From: Labia minor
Taxonomy: Eukaryota > Arthropoda > Insecta > Dermaptera > Spongiphoridae
Reading direction: 5' to 3'
DNA length: 64,000 bases
NCBI GenBank assembly: GCA_963082975.1
Contig: OY720350.1
Coordinates: forward strand, 14,416,910-14,480,909
Made by a program: the position numbers and the translations under genes. Position 1 is the first letter of the stretch, and the number at the start of each line of letters is the position of its first letter. Shown in pieces: positions 33,087 to 45,894 of this stretch. Under the pieces are notes generated by a model. That model was not told where the DNA came from. It saw only the letters and a list, made by a program, of their open reading frames with translations, and did not search any database.

Positions 33087-35616
33087 ATGGATACTTTTAA
33101 ATACCCAGAATGTATTTGGTTAAAAATATTTCTTAATTGTGATGTTAAAGATTTAGATGCTCTTTCTTTAACATGTTCACATTTTGAAAATATCCTCGAT
33201 TCAACTTATATATGGTAAATTTTAATTTAATGAATTTCGTATAAAATTATTAAAATCTTAATCCTTTATTTGTATGCAGGAAAATTAAATTGAAAGAATT
33301 ATGGAAGGTATATGAAGACATTTGTCTTGAGGATGATCTTTATAACTATGATGATATAAAGAATAATCCAAAAATGGATTTTAAAAATATTTGTCTTCGT
33401 TTACAAACGCTATCACGACTTCAACGTCCTTTGATTTGTTTTTATATAAAAAGAATTCTTAACATTGATCATAAATGGATATCATTAATGCAAGATTATG
33501 CTTACAAACAACGACATCCTGCTACATTGGTACTTGAGGCAAGATCATCGCCACAGGATGTCGCATTGCGATGTTATAAATGTTTAAATGCTAGTAATGT
33601 CTTTGTTACTAACTTAGAAAGTGATCAAATTCCGATCCTGGATAAAATAGCTGAAGATTCTCAATTATACATCCAACATCTTGACTTAACGATTCCACCA
33701 GTAGAAAATAGAATGTGCCAGCAGCCTATGTGGGCATTAAATGTTGCAGAGGCATTAACCGAACCATCCTGTTTTCCAATTGTACGAGAATATTTGAGAC
33801 ATATTCTCCAAATTCGTCGACATGATCAGAATTCAAATACAATTATTATTGTATGTGAACCTCTCAAAATGAATCATGAAGTTAGAATGCAGCTTGTCAA
33901 ATTTCTTTTAATTGATATGGCTTTATATAGGTTAATATTTATTTTTATTAATATAGAATAATAGAGAATACTTAACTGAGTAATAAAATATATTTTCCAT
34001 AAAAGAGATCACAAATGAATTGCAGTTTTTTGATCAAATAATATTCTAACTTGAGACTAAAATTGGCTACTCTTGTAAAAGCTCTCTAATCGTAGCTATT
34101 TTAGAAATTTATTTATAAATAAAATATATTTTCCATAAAAGAGATCACAAATGAATTGCAGTTTTTTGATCCTAAAATTGGCTACTCTTGTAAAAGCTCT
34201 AATCGTAGCTATTTTATAAATTTATTACTTTCAAACGTCTCTATTATATTAAATTAGTGAGTTGTATATTTAGTAATTTATATTAAAGAAAATTAATTTT
34301 ATAAAAATTAGTTCATTTTTATATGATTTTATAGAAGTTACTAGTTCTAATAAAATATGACAATATTTTGGATTTATTTATTATAAAACTGTTTTCTTAG
34401 GGTTCTCCTAGTTCCAAGTCCAGTCTTAATGAGTTATGCTCATTATACTGAGACTTGTTTGATAATCGACAGTCGTACATATACGACCTCAGTATGTGTT
34501 GTTCAAAATAATGAGATGGTTTCATGGAGACTGATTCCAATTGGAGGCTGGTTTCTCTCAACAAAACTTTATGAGGCATTTTCTTCCCGTGATAATGAAA
34601 CTGCACTTGAATATAAGGCATTCATATAATTATATTATCTATTATAAGATTTTACACACATATTAAAAACGTAAAATCAATTTTACAGCTAAAACCTGTA
34701 CATTTTGATCATTGGAGGATTAAAACCTATTGTCGACTCTGTATGAATTTCGAATTAGAATGGAACCGACCATATGCAACGAAATTATTTATTCCAATAC
34801 AATTAGAAAAGGTAAATATATATATAGATATATATCAGTCCTAAATATTAACATTTATGTATTTAAATGGTATGTTTGTTTTTACAAATTAAATCATATA
34901 AATTCAATAATTAAAAAAAAAAACAATTAGTTTTTTTTTAATTCATCTATGTAAATCACTACTTAAAAATAGTACCTCATATTTTATCAAGATTAAATAA
35001 AAAGTTAATCTTGATATATTTTATAGAAGGAATGTACAATTAAACTTGGGCAAGAATTGATCTCCGCACCTGAAGTAACATATGTTAATATGGAACTAGT
35101 TAAAGTGATTCGAGAACTGTTAAACCCTTTAGAAAAAGAATATAAAATGGATTGTCTCCGTCATATCTTCCTTATGGGTAATAAATTCTATTTCAATTTA
35201 TAAATTCAATAAAAAAATTATATCATTTACATTTTTTTTTAATGATTATTCAACAAATTAGGCGGAAATTGTAAATTGAATGGTTTCAAAGAAAGATTAG
35301 CACGTGATTTGGAGACCGAGTTTTCAACACCTGAAGATTCATCACTTAAGCATTTAATTCATGTTAGTCTCCTTAGTGTTAATCGAGACTTTCTTCAAAA
35401 TGAAGCACTTTTCCGTATGTATTAATTAAATAGTTGATTTTCAGAATATATTAAATTTTAAAATTACACTTTTTAGGTTTTGAAACAAGAAAATATAATT
35501 CACAACGAATATCTGTACTCAAAAGATCAGATTATATTATCCATGGCGATAATATTTTTAATATGCATGATGAAACATACCAATTGGAGTTAAATCTTCC
35601 AAATAAAATATACTAA
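33087..35616 (+). CDS. F-box domain fused to a divergent actin-fold (Arp-like) protein
   Basis: Exons: 33,087-33,214, 33,280-33,930, 34,401-34,617, 34,689-34,811, 35,027-35,177, 35,262-35,414 and 35,477-35,616 (520 aa). Residues ~7-50 are an F-box (PECIWLKIFLNC, then LSLTCSHF, then YIW at the end), the Skp1-binding motif of SCF ubiquitin ligases. From ~residue 120 the chain follows an actin/Hsp70-type fold. LIIDSRTYTTSVCVV (~280-294) is the phosphate-2 strand-loop, IPIGG (~305) matches the actin LAGRD-region strand, and LMGGNCKLNGFKERL (~422-436) is the adenosine motif. The glycine-rich phosphate-1 loop is not evident (LVLEARSS), so ATP hydrolysis is doubtful. All junctions are in phase if intron 3 is GC-AG (AAG|GCATTC). 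The same domain order is known from plant ARP8. Orthology is not claimed. Confidence 0.75.
33984..34215 (+). repeat. Imperfect tandem duplication in intron 2 of the F-box/actin gene
   Basis: A ~137-bp block (starting AAAATATATTTTCCATAAAA) is repeated immediately downstream at ~34,120 with a ~25-bp deletion and a few changes. Confidence 0.85.
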
Positions 35617-37676
35617 ATGTTATATGTATTTTTAAACTATATGTGGAAATTGATGTATTATATATCTATTTTGTTATTTAATAAGAAATTTATATATATC
35701 TATATATAGATATATATTAATTTCATAGTTATTTTGATTATTTATTAGAGATAATAATAATAATTATAATAATGACATAAAATCAAAAATGTAATATTGT
35801 TATGTGAAACAGAAGTAGTTAATCATAGAACGTAGATCACCAACAGAAGAGTAGAATTATTATTAAATAAAAATAAAGTAGAAAATACAAATGAGAAATA
35901 ATTATCAGTCAATAATGAATAATGACAATTTATAGACATATTTGAAACTATTAGTTGAATGATACTATTTTATTTTAAAATATGATAAATTAATGAATTT
36001 TATTTTATAAACAATTTATGAATTGAAAAAAATATTTTCTTTTACAACTTAAAAAGAAAAAATATAGTGCTCAGAAATTATAAAAATAATTACTACGAAA
36101 ATTGGTTTATTAATTCGTTGAAGTTAATTAAATATTTTTTACAATCACAATGTTTAATTTTTTAAATTGACTTATTACAGAGTACTTTTGGACAGGATTA
36201 AATATTTAAAAAAAAATTGAAGATTAAGATACTTTTTAATAAACATTAGCTATTGAACATTGTTTTAGTATAATGATAATGATGGAGTATTTTTTCACAA
36301 GAGAAATCATTTTGAGGAAAAATATTCCATTATTTATACAGGAAAAAAATCATTTTAATCATAATAATATATTTATAACTAATTATATAAAAATACCAGT
36401 TCAAATTTGCAAACAAAAAAACTCATGATTTTATAATTTTATTTTATTTATATTATTCAAAATAAATTATTAACTGAAAAAATATATGTATGTGTGTATA
36501 TGTAAAAATAATGTAACCAATTATAAGACATTTCATATCATGTTACCCATTAATAATGTTTAATGTCGTAGAAATTAGAGTTTATTGTATATTTTGCATA
36601 CTCATATCTATAGAATATTAATTTTTTAAACAATTTATTTGAAAATTTAGTTCATTATGTTAACATTAATCAATCTATTTTATATTTAATAAAAATATTA
36701 GAATCATTCCCACTATAATGAAGACATAATTGAGCAGTTTAAATGTAATTTATATATATTTATTCACCTTAAATTAATAGTTAATTTCAATTATGACTTC
36801 AAATATTTTTAATAAATAATTACAAATTCAAAATCTCAGATCTAGTTTTCTTTACAGATTAATCTATATACTCTAAAAAACTATTGTAATAGACTAGAAA
36901 ATTAAAATAAATGTTGTAGTTTATTTTTAAAAATATTATTTAAAACAACTTATACAAAAATAAACAAATACCAAAAAAGGAATTCAAATTTAAATTATTA
37001 TAACATATTTTCTTTATTTTAATATAACATAGTATTAAGTTTTTATAATCGAGTTAAAATTTTTGTTTATGCAAAACATTAAATTTAGTAAAATTTCCAA
37101 TTGAAATAATAAAACATTCTGCTGATAAATTGATTATCAGACTTTCACCATTTGAAAATATTTACATATATTCTATCTACAATCATTCTTTCCAAGGGCA
37201 CCATTTTAAATGACTATGAAATTATTAATTTGGTAATTTTTTATTAAATATTAATAAAATAGCAGTAAATTTAATATTTCTTTTACTTTGGTTAATGTTA
37301 TAAATCATTTCGTTTATTTCACTATTAAAAATTATTCTTTTCAATTAATATACTAGTTTAAAAAAAAAAAAAAAAATGTCTTAATTTTAGAAAGATTATT
37401 AAATTAATATAGTTTAATATTCTGAATAACAGGCAAGTATTTTATAAAGATATAAATTATTTATAAACGAAATGATTTAATAATAATAAATATGATTAAA
37501 AAGTATAAATGTAAGTAAAAATTAGTTTAAAATATAAAATTCAAAAATAAAATAATGTTAAAAGTTTAAAAAAGTAAATATTTGAGGTATCTTAAATAAT
37601 ATTTGATTTAGGTGGTATATTAAATGGTGGTTTCAGTGATTTTGTCTTCTAATGTCTTGGGCGGTATAGAATTTAA
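35617..37676. other. Intergenic, AT-rich, between converging genes
   Basis: Holds the 3' UTRs of the F-box/actin gene (+) and RAB39 (-). No further coding or structured feature is recognised. Some words (GGTATATTAAATGGTGG at ~37,612) precede the RAB39 stop. Confidence 0.5.
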
Positions 37677-39119
<1,443 letters not shown>

Positions 39120-39687
39120 TATGAATGACAATAAGATTCATAACAATATTACACAATAGAATGAAGTGACTTTCCTAATCAGAAGAAAATACAACAGCTG
39201 ACCAATGAAACTGAAGAGCGGAGACTTTGATTAAAATTTTTAAGATTTGCTAAAAATTTGTTGACATACTAAATGTAGTAGATAAATTCTCAATCAAATG
39301 AGAATTATCATTAACATAAATATTGCAAATTTTTTTACTTTAATTTAATTTAATTTAATTTAATTTTAAGAGGTGACGTTTATTTTTTGAAATATAAATA
39401 TATATATGTATATATATATATAATAAAATAAATTTCAATAAATATATAAATTTTAAATAATATTATTTTATATTAATAATTAAAATATTTAATTAGAATA
39501 TTATTAAATTTGATTTATTAAAATTAAAAAAAGAAATCATATTCTAGGTAGGTGGTATTTTTCATTTTTAGTGAAATCTAGTGACTTTTGATTTATAACT
39601 ATCATTGTTCCATACAGTTCCATATTAAAACATTTCAATCAAATATTTTATATTAAAATAAATTTAATATTAATTTAGATTTTTACC
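39120..39687. promoter_or_regulatory. Divergent intergenic region RAB39/UQCR10
   Basis: A 568-bp spacer between two start codons on opposite strands. It must hold both promoters. It contains five tandem TTTAA words (39,342-39,366) and TA runs (39,401-39,420). No clear TATA box or initiator can be singled out. A bidirectional promoter is inference from spacing. Confidence 0.4.
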
Positions 39688-39946
39688 ATGAGTGCATTAT
39701 ATAATTTAATCTTCCGAAGAACTTCTACTATGACACTTGCTATTGTAGTAGGTGCATTTTTCTTCGAAAGAACTATTGATGTTGTGTCTGATGGTATTTT
39801 TGATAGCATTAATAAAGGGGTAAGAATTATATAATCTCTTAATTTTAAAATCTAATTAAACTAATATCAAATTTGCATTAATTTTTTACTGTTTTTTGTT
39901 TCAGAAATTATATAAAGATCTAAAGGATAAACTTGGCCCACTTTAA
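39688..39946 (+). CDS. UQCR10: Cytochrome b-c1 complex subunit 9 (QCR9/UQCR10)
   Basis: Two exons, 39,688-39,819 and 39,905-39,946, phase 0, 57 aa. The sequence begins MSALYNLIFRRTSTMTLAIV and continues through VVGAFFFERTIDVVSDGIFD to DKLGPL. The FFFER..D........N.GKL.KD pattern and small size match the single-pass inner-membrane subunit of respiratory complex III that contacts cytochrome c1. The membrane helix is at ~residues 14-32. The poly(A) signal AATAAA lies near 40,017. It is followed closely by TMEM67 (207 bp stop to start). Confidence 0.92.
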
Positions 39947-40153
39947 AGAGTGAACAATTAAAAATTAACTTAATATGTATAATAGATTAATTTATAAAAT
40001 TATATTAATATTAGAAATAAAATAAATTATATTGAACTGTTGTTTTTTTTACTATTAAATTTAAAAAACCTGCCATTTCAATTTTGTTTACCTATTTTGT
40101 TGCTATGGAGATGCTTAGAACTATCCATATTACATAGTTGAAAATATTTTCTA

Positions 40154-43100
40154 ATGTTTTTTTTATATTTTTATTTATTATTCCACTTAATTCATTTTTC
40201 TCTGCTTGAGGAATTTTTATATATAGATTCGAATCAATGTAATCAAAGTGAATATTTTAATTTAGCAAAATTTAAATGTAGTCCTTGTAATAGTACAAAA
40301 CATTTGATACCATCTCATGATAGTGAGTTATTTTCAAATAATTGCAATTTAACAAGAAACTCATGAGATTTATTTTTTTAGAATTAAGTTGCATTTGTGA
40401 TAAAAAAAGCAAAATCAAAAATTATTATGGAACTGATGGAATGCCTGAATGTATTCCATGCCCAAACGGAGAGATACCTTCCCAAGATCATAAAGATTGT
40501 ATTAAATGTTATAAAGAAAATAATACTTGCTCCACATGCTCCAGTAATCAAATATTAAGTAAATATAAATTTTTATTAAAATTTATAATTTCACTTTGTA
40601 TTTCATTTGTTCATAATAATATTTCTAAGTAATTTTTTATTGCATCTATATCATGTATTAAATCACAAGCTATATTTAAGAAAAGTTTTTATTCGAAGTA
40701 AAGGAATTGATGAGAATTAATTTGGTATAAAATATTAAGTATATAAACTTAGTTTTCTGTTTTATCATTGTCAATAATTTATTTCAACCTGATTCTCCGA
40801 AATTTCAGTCTATATATCTATATATTCTATTTTCTATTTTAGCAAAAATAAGACTTATACATTATTTATTAAATACATATGATTTTTAATTATATTAGTT
40901 GATAAGTTTAATAGTTTATTATGAAGAGTAAATGGAGCTATAAATAATTATATATAAATTTTAATATAATTGATTATATTACTATTAATTAATTGACATT
41001 TAATAATATTTCAATAATATGTATTTTTTCATAATCCTAAAATAAAATAATTTAGGATTGTACTTTAATAATTTATTTCCTATAGACTATAATAAAAATA
41101 ATTATATGTATATCTTTTCCTTGAATAGATTATCTTAAATAATAATTCTGAACATAGTTTTTACATAACCAATCAACTTTTGAATCATTTTTAGTCTAAT
41201 GCCTTTTCAATACTACTTTTATCCCCGGGCCACAACACACTTGAAAATTATTCATATCTTTTAACATAATTTTTTTTTTATTCAATATTTTTAGTTGATA
41301 CTGATACAAATGGTACTTTATTTTCACAAACCAAATGCATAACTTGTATTAATGGTACAAAACCTTATGGAAACAAATGTATTTCCTGTCATTCCAATGA
41401 TCTTCCGGAAGAATTTCTAACTGAAATGGATCCTCATTGCTCTTGTCCCTCTAAAACAAAATGGATTGGAGGAGTTTGCTTTCCAGATGATTTATTAACA
41501 AAATGGCCAGATGAACCTATTGTTTACCAAGTATTTTTATTTTACTTACTATTGTTTAATAATAATATAATAAATAATTATATAACTTTTAGGCAAATTT
41601 TGAATTCATTAAAGTAGATTCTAAGCTTTTTCGAGAATATTTACATTCATCAATTTATTTTTGTAATGTAAGTAAAAAATAATCATTACTTAGGAGAATT
41701 GTTCTTATATTTCTTAAATAATAAACCTATCCAATTATATATTTAGAGAGGGAGTCAAAAAGCTTGTCAAAGAGCAGCAAATTTATGTGTCCTATCTATG
41801 TATCATATAGATAGAAACGAAAATAATGATCCATCAAGCAATTCACGTAGAAATAACGCAGAAACAAGAAAGGGAAGTCCATGTCTTCTTTTTCGTTCAG
41901 CACCTTTACAAGGAACACCGGCATCGCCTTTACCATGGATTTTTTATGGTGAAGGAGATGCACCAAGCGTGCTCAATCGAAATAAAATTCCAACAAAATT
42001 TAGTATGGATATAAAATCTAAAGTAATTATTTATATTAATTTGTAATATATGTTCTCTCTCTCATAAAGCATAATTTAATTTTTAGAAGAGTTTTTTAAA
42101 TATTACTGCCGCGGTTTATTCCGTTTCTGGAGATTATTTTGGATTAAAAAGTGGTGAAGATTTATTTAATTTATGTCAAACTTCCGGTTCTCAAGCAAAA
42201 CACGATGGGTTTCGGTTTGGAACCCCCTATCATCGTAAATGTCGTATAGCTCTTAATCATGTTCTTCAACAACATAAAACTACCTTTTTCTTTGATCCAT
42301 TTCTTTCTTATGAACAAGCAGGCGATATTCATCTTTATGCATTACCCGTTTTAATTAATAATTTGAAAATGAATGTAAGGTTTTTTTCTAGTTTCTATTT
42401 AATAAATCATTTTCAACTGTTATTTTTCAAATTAATATTTTAAATTAAATTTTAAAAGTAGATAAATAATTTATTTTATAGACAGGTCAAGATTGGCAAT
42501 GGCAACTTACTAGAAGACTTATGCTTATTGATATAAACTCAGGTGTTTCCTCAACGTCATTAGTTTCAACACCTCAAGCTATTCGTTACCTTCAATCTCT
42601 TACAATTAGGTTAGTAATTTTTAATTAATGATAATAAATGATATATATATATATTAATATATGTATGTATATTATATTTTAGGGTTCAACTAAGAGATAG
42701 TAAAGGGTTTATATTCCCTCCACTTTTGATTGCTCATTATAGCACAATTGGCTTGTCAGGAAATAATGAAGAAACTTTTCTTGATACTGAATTGAAAGTG
42801 GAATATTTAATGCCTGGTGATAATACCGCTTATGCAATAGAGGTTATTTGAATTAAGTTAATATTAAGTTCTATTTATACATATACATAATTAAAAAAAA
42901 TAATTTTAGGTTTCAATTGGAGTTTTGAGTGCACTTTCTTCTTTAGCGGGTTGTTTACAAGCTTGGAGCCAAGCAAGAAGGGATGGACGAACTTCAGTTG
43001 GAATTGACTTGCTTACTTTGGTGCATGTAGCCATACATGCTAGTGGACATCTTGCTAATAGCTTTTTCGTAGTTGCAGCTGCTACTTGTATGCATTCATG

Positions 43101-45793
43101 TCTCTTTTATAAAGGACAAGCTGTCCCTAAATGTCTATTGCCAAAAGAAAACATTGAACGAACATTACGAGATTATTTTTGTGTAGCTTTTTCTTTAAAA
43201 GTAAGCCCAAAATAATAATAAATCACTTACAATAATATAATAATAAAATAATACTTAACTATTAAAACAATTTTAATATATATATTGTATATTTTAACAT
43301 AATGGGATATATATATATATTATATTAAGATTGATATTAATATTTTATGGTAATTTTAAAAAAATTCACATAATTTTGATATTTCAAACCATATTACAAA
43401 ACAATATATATTAGTAGTTATTATTTGTAATTTAATTTATATAATATAACAACGGTGGCCAAACCGTGGCTCGCGAGCCTCATGTGGCTCTTTTTGAGTT
43501 TATTGTGTCTCAATTAAAAAATTTAAAGTTATCACAATTTAGAATTTACATATATTAAACTGGAAAAATGCTACGTCATGACACATATTTATTTACATAT
43601 AATTATTTAAAGGAAATTTAAAATTTAGTTATTTCTGCATGTTTTAAAAACTTTGTTGTAAAATGTATCCGATCTATCCCAACTCTGTCTACTTTATTAC
43701 AATAGCAACAGTAGAACTATTGCATGCTGGACGTACGACTTATTAATATAATTAGGTATTTTAATCGCGCATGTGTATTCGTAATTTTTGCTTCTGTGAT
43801 ACGAACCCCCCTCACCTCCCAAAATAAAATTTTTTTCCGATTTGGCTCTTAAGCATTTTCGATTTTTTTAATATGGCTCTAAGTATCACCAAGTGTGGCC
43901 ACCACTGTATAATATAATTTATCAATATTAAGTATTTTTAATTTATATAATTATAAATTTATTTATTTAATCAATTAAAAACAATGTATCCAAGTCTTTC
44001 AATAAAAAATATAAATTGAAATAGGATGGTTGCCCTGAATGATTTGGATCTAGATGGTTTTATAGGTGATTTATACAAAATAAATTGAGTAATATTAATA
44101 AAATTAATTTGATCTTACAGTTTTTACAGATCGCATATCTTATTTTCCAACAATGTACTATTGATGTGTTTTTACTGGATTGGGAAAGACCTTCGAAGGC
44201 TCCAAGAGGAGATAACTCTGGTGATCGTTGTGCATCTGTTAGTGTCTGGAGGACTTATCTTGTTGGGAACGAATGGACAGAACGTCAGGTAATCATTTAT
44301 TTTATAGAATTTATTTATTTATTAAAATATTTTTTTTTCCTAACTTCCTAAATACATAATAAAAATAATTATTTTCGTAAATTGTATTTAATCAAGATAA
44401 ATTTTCTTATAAAATGCTAAATTAATAAAATTACAATTAAGTATATTTTTAATATTCTACAGTCGATGCGACGGGTTCCACCTAGTGTGTATTTAACTAC
44501 TGCTTTAATTATTTTGGAACTTATGAGTTTTAAAAACTGGGCAGGGGCTTGGCCCGAATTAAACTCTCCACCTGACACCCCGCCTAGTCCTGTTTGTCGT
44601 GTTACTCTTGGTATTATTGTGATCTGTATTTGTTATCTTTTACAAGTAAGTAATAAATGTTATAATAATTTATCTTATTATGATAAATTTTGAATAATTA
44701 TATTCATTTTTGTGTAGTGGCTTTGGGTTATCTTAATTCATGAAAGATATATAAAACATCCAATGACCGAGCTTGTGGATCTTTGTTCACTTACCAATAT
44801 TAGTTTATTTATTTTGGCACATCGTAGACATGGGTAAGCTTCTTTCATCAATTTATTGTTGGGATTATCACCATTTTTCATATTTATAGAAATATGAAAT
44901 GTCTAATTAGAACTTAAATTTTAAAAATTAAAAATAATTTTTGATAATTTTTGTTTTTAGTTATTATATTCATGGTCGTTCTGCTCATGGCAGCGCTGAT
45001 ACTGATGCAAAACAATTAGCAGCTCGTCTAGATGCAGAAGCGGCTGATGTTTGTGCTGGTCGAGGGCTTGTCCCTGGTCACCCTAACCAGACATTTGAAC
45101 TTGTAATTCCAGCTCTTCTTCGAGGTTATTATGATAAACTTATGGCAGCTGCTTCTTCGAACGCCGAAGTTAACAAAAGGCAAAATGTATCTCATGTTAA
45201 CCATCAAGCACATTCAGCTAACGCTTCACAAACAGTTAATCGTTTTTTGGCAGCTTTTTTAGACCATGTAAGAATAATTTAAATTAAATTATAAAATTGA
45301 TCAAATGCATTATAATATTTATTCCAAATTATAGGCTTTAACCGATCTTGATTATGAAGTAAGAGACAAAAAGTTTTTAGAAACATTATTAGATGTTGAA
45401 TTTGCTGATGTAATCGATAATGCCATTCTTTATACAGGTAATATATTTTTTTCTATTCTCATATTTCAAAATAAAAACTTATTTATATTACATCATCTTT
45501 TAGATCATGGCCATTCGTTTGATAAAGTTTTATTTTTTGGTCAAGAATTAACGATATTTACATTTCAGTTGTTTTTATTTTCATTCATTGAGATTTTTAC
45601 TCAAAATTATCTTTTAGCAATTCTTTTGACGGCTCTTTGTGATAAGGTATCGTTTTTTTATTACTATTAATTGTTTTTTTTTCTTTAAAACATCTTAATT
45701 TTTTATCTCTAGGTACTATGTTGTATCCGTTACTTTGGAGGAAAATTTAATATTGCCAAGAAAACATTGATCGACAAAAGATTTTTAATATAA
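40154..45793 (+). CDS. TMEM67: Meckelin (TMEM67/MKS3), ciliary transition-zone membrane protein
   Basis: Sixteen exons: 40,154-40,322; 40,382-40,558; 41,295-41,530; 41,593-41,667; 41,747-42,022; 42,087-42,374; 42,482-42,609; 42,683-42,842; 42,910-43,200; 44,121-44,288; 44,463-44,645; 44,718-44,833; 44,961-45,267; 45,335-45,437; 45,504-45,646; 45,713-45,793. All phases match, giving 966 aa (human meckelin is ~995). It has an N-terminal signal peptide, a Cys-rich extracellular region (residues ~25-185, many CxxC pairs), a long ectodomain, several membrane segments from ~residue 520 on, and the conserved end FNIAKKTLIDKRFLI. Family role: a Frizzled-like receptor of the MKS module at the base of cilia. 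In arthropods it would act in sensory neurons and flagellated sperm. A hAT MITE sits in intron 9. Confidence 0.95.
43450..43907 (+). mobile_element. hAT-type MITE in TMEM67 intron 9
   Basis: Ends CAACGGTGGCCAAACC and GTGTGGCCACCACTG (inverted, two mismatches). The body has GTGGCTCGCGAGCC and GTGGCTCTT words, common in hAT non-autonomous elements. It is flanked by TATAATATAA on both sides (43,440-43,449 and 43,908-43,917), consistent with an 8-bp duplication plus chance AT matching. About 458 bp, no ORF. Confidence 0.75.
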
Positions 45794-45894
45794 TAATTGG
45801 TTCAATTATTTATTATATTATAAGATTTAGTGTTAATTATTTATGAGTTTTCTATGAATTAACTATTGTGAATATTTAAATAAGTTTTTTCTGT

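Noticed and set aside
34730-34930. 66-codon ORF in the F-box/actin gene
   Set aside because: It is an out-of-frame reading of exon 4 running into intron sequence.
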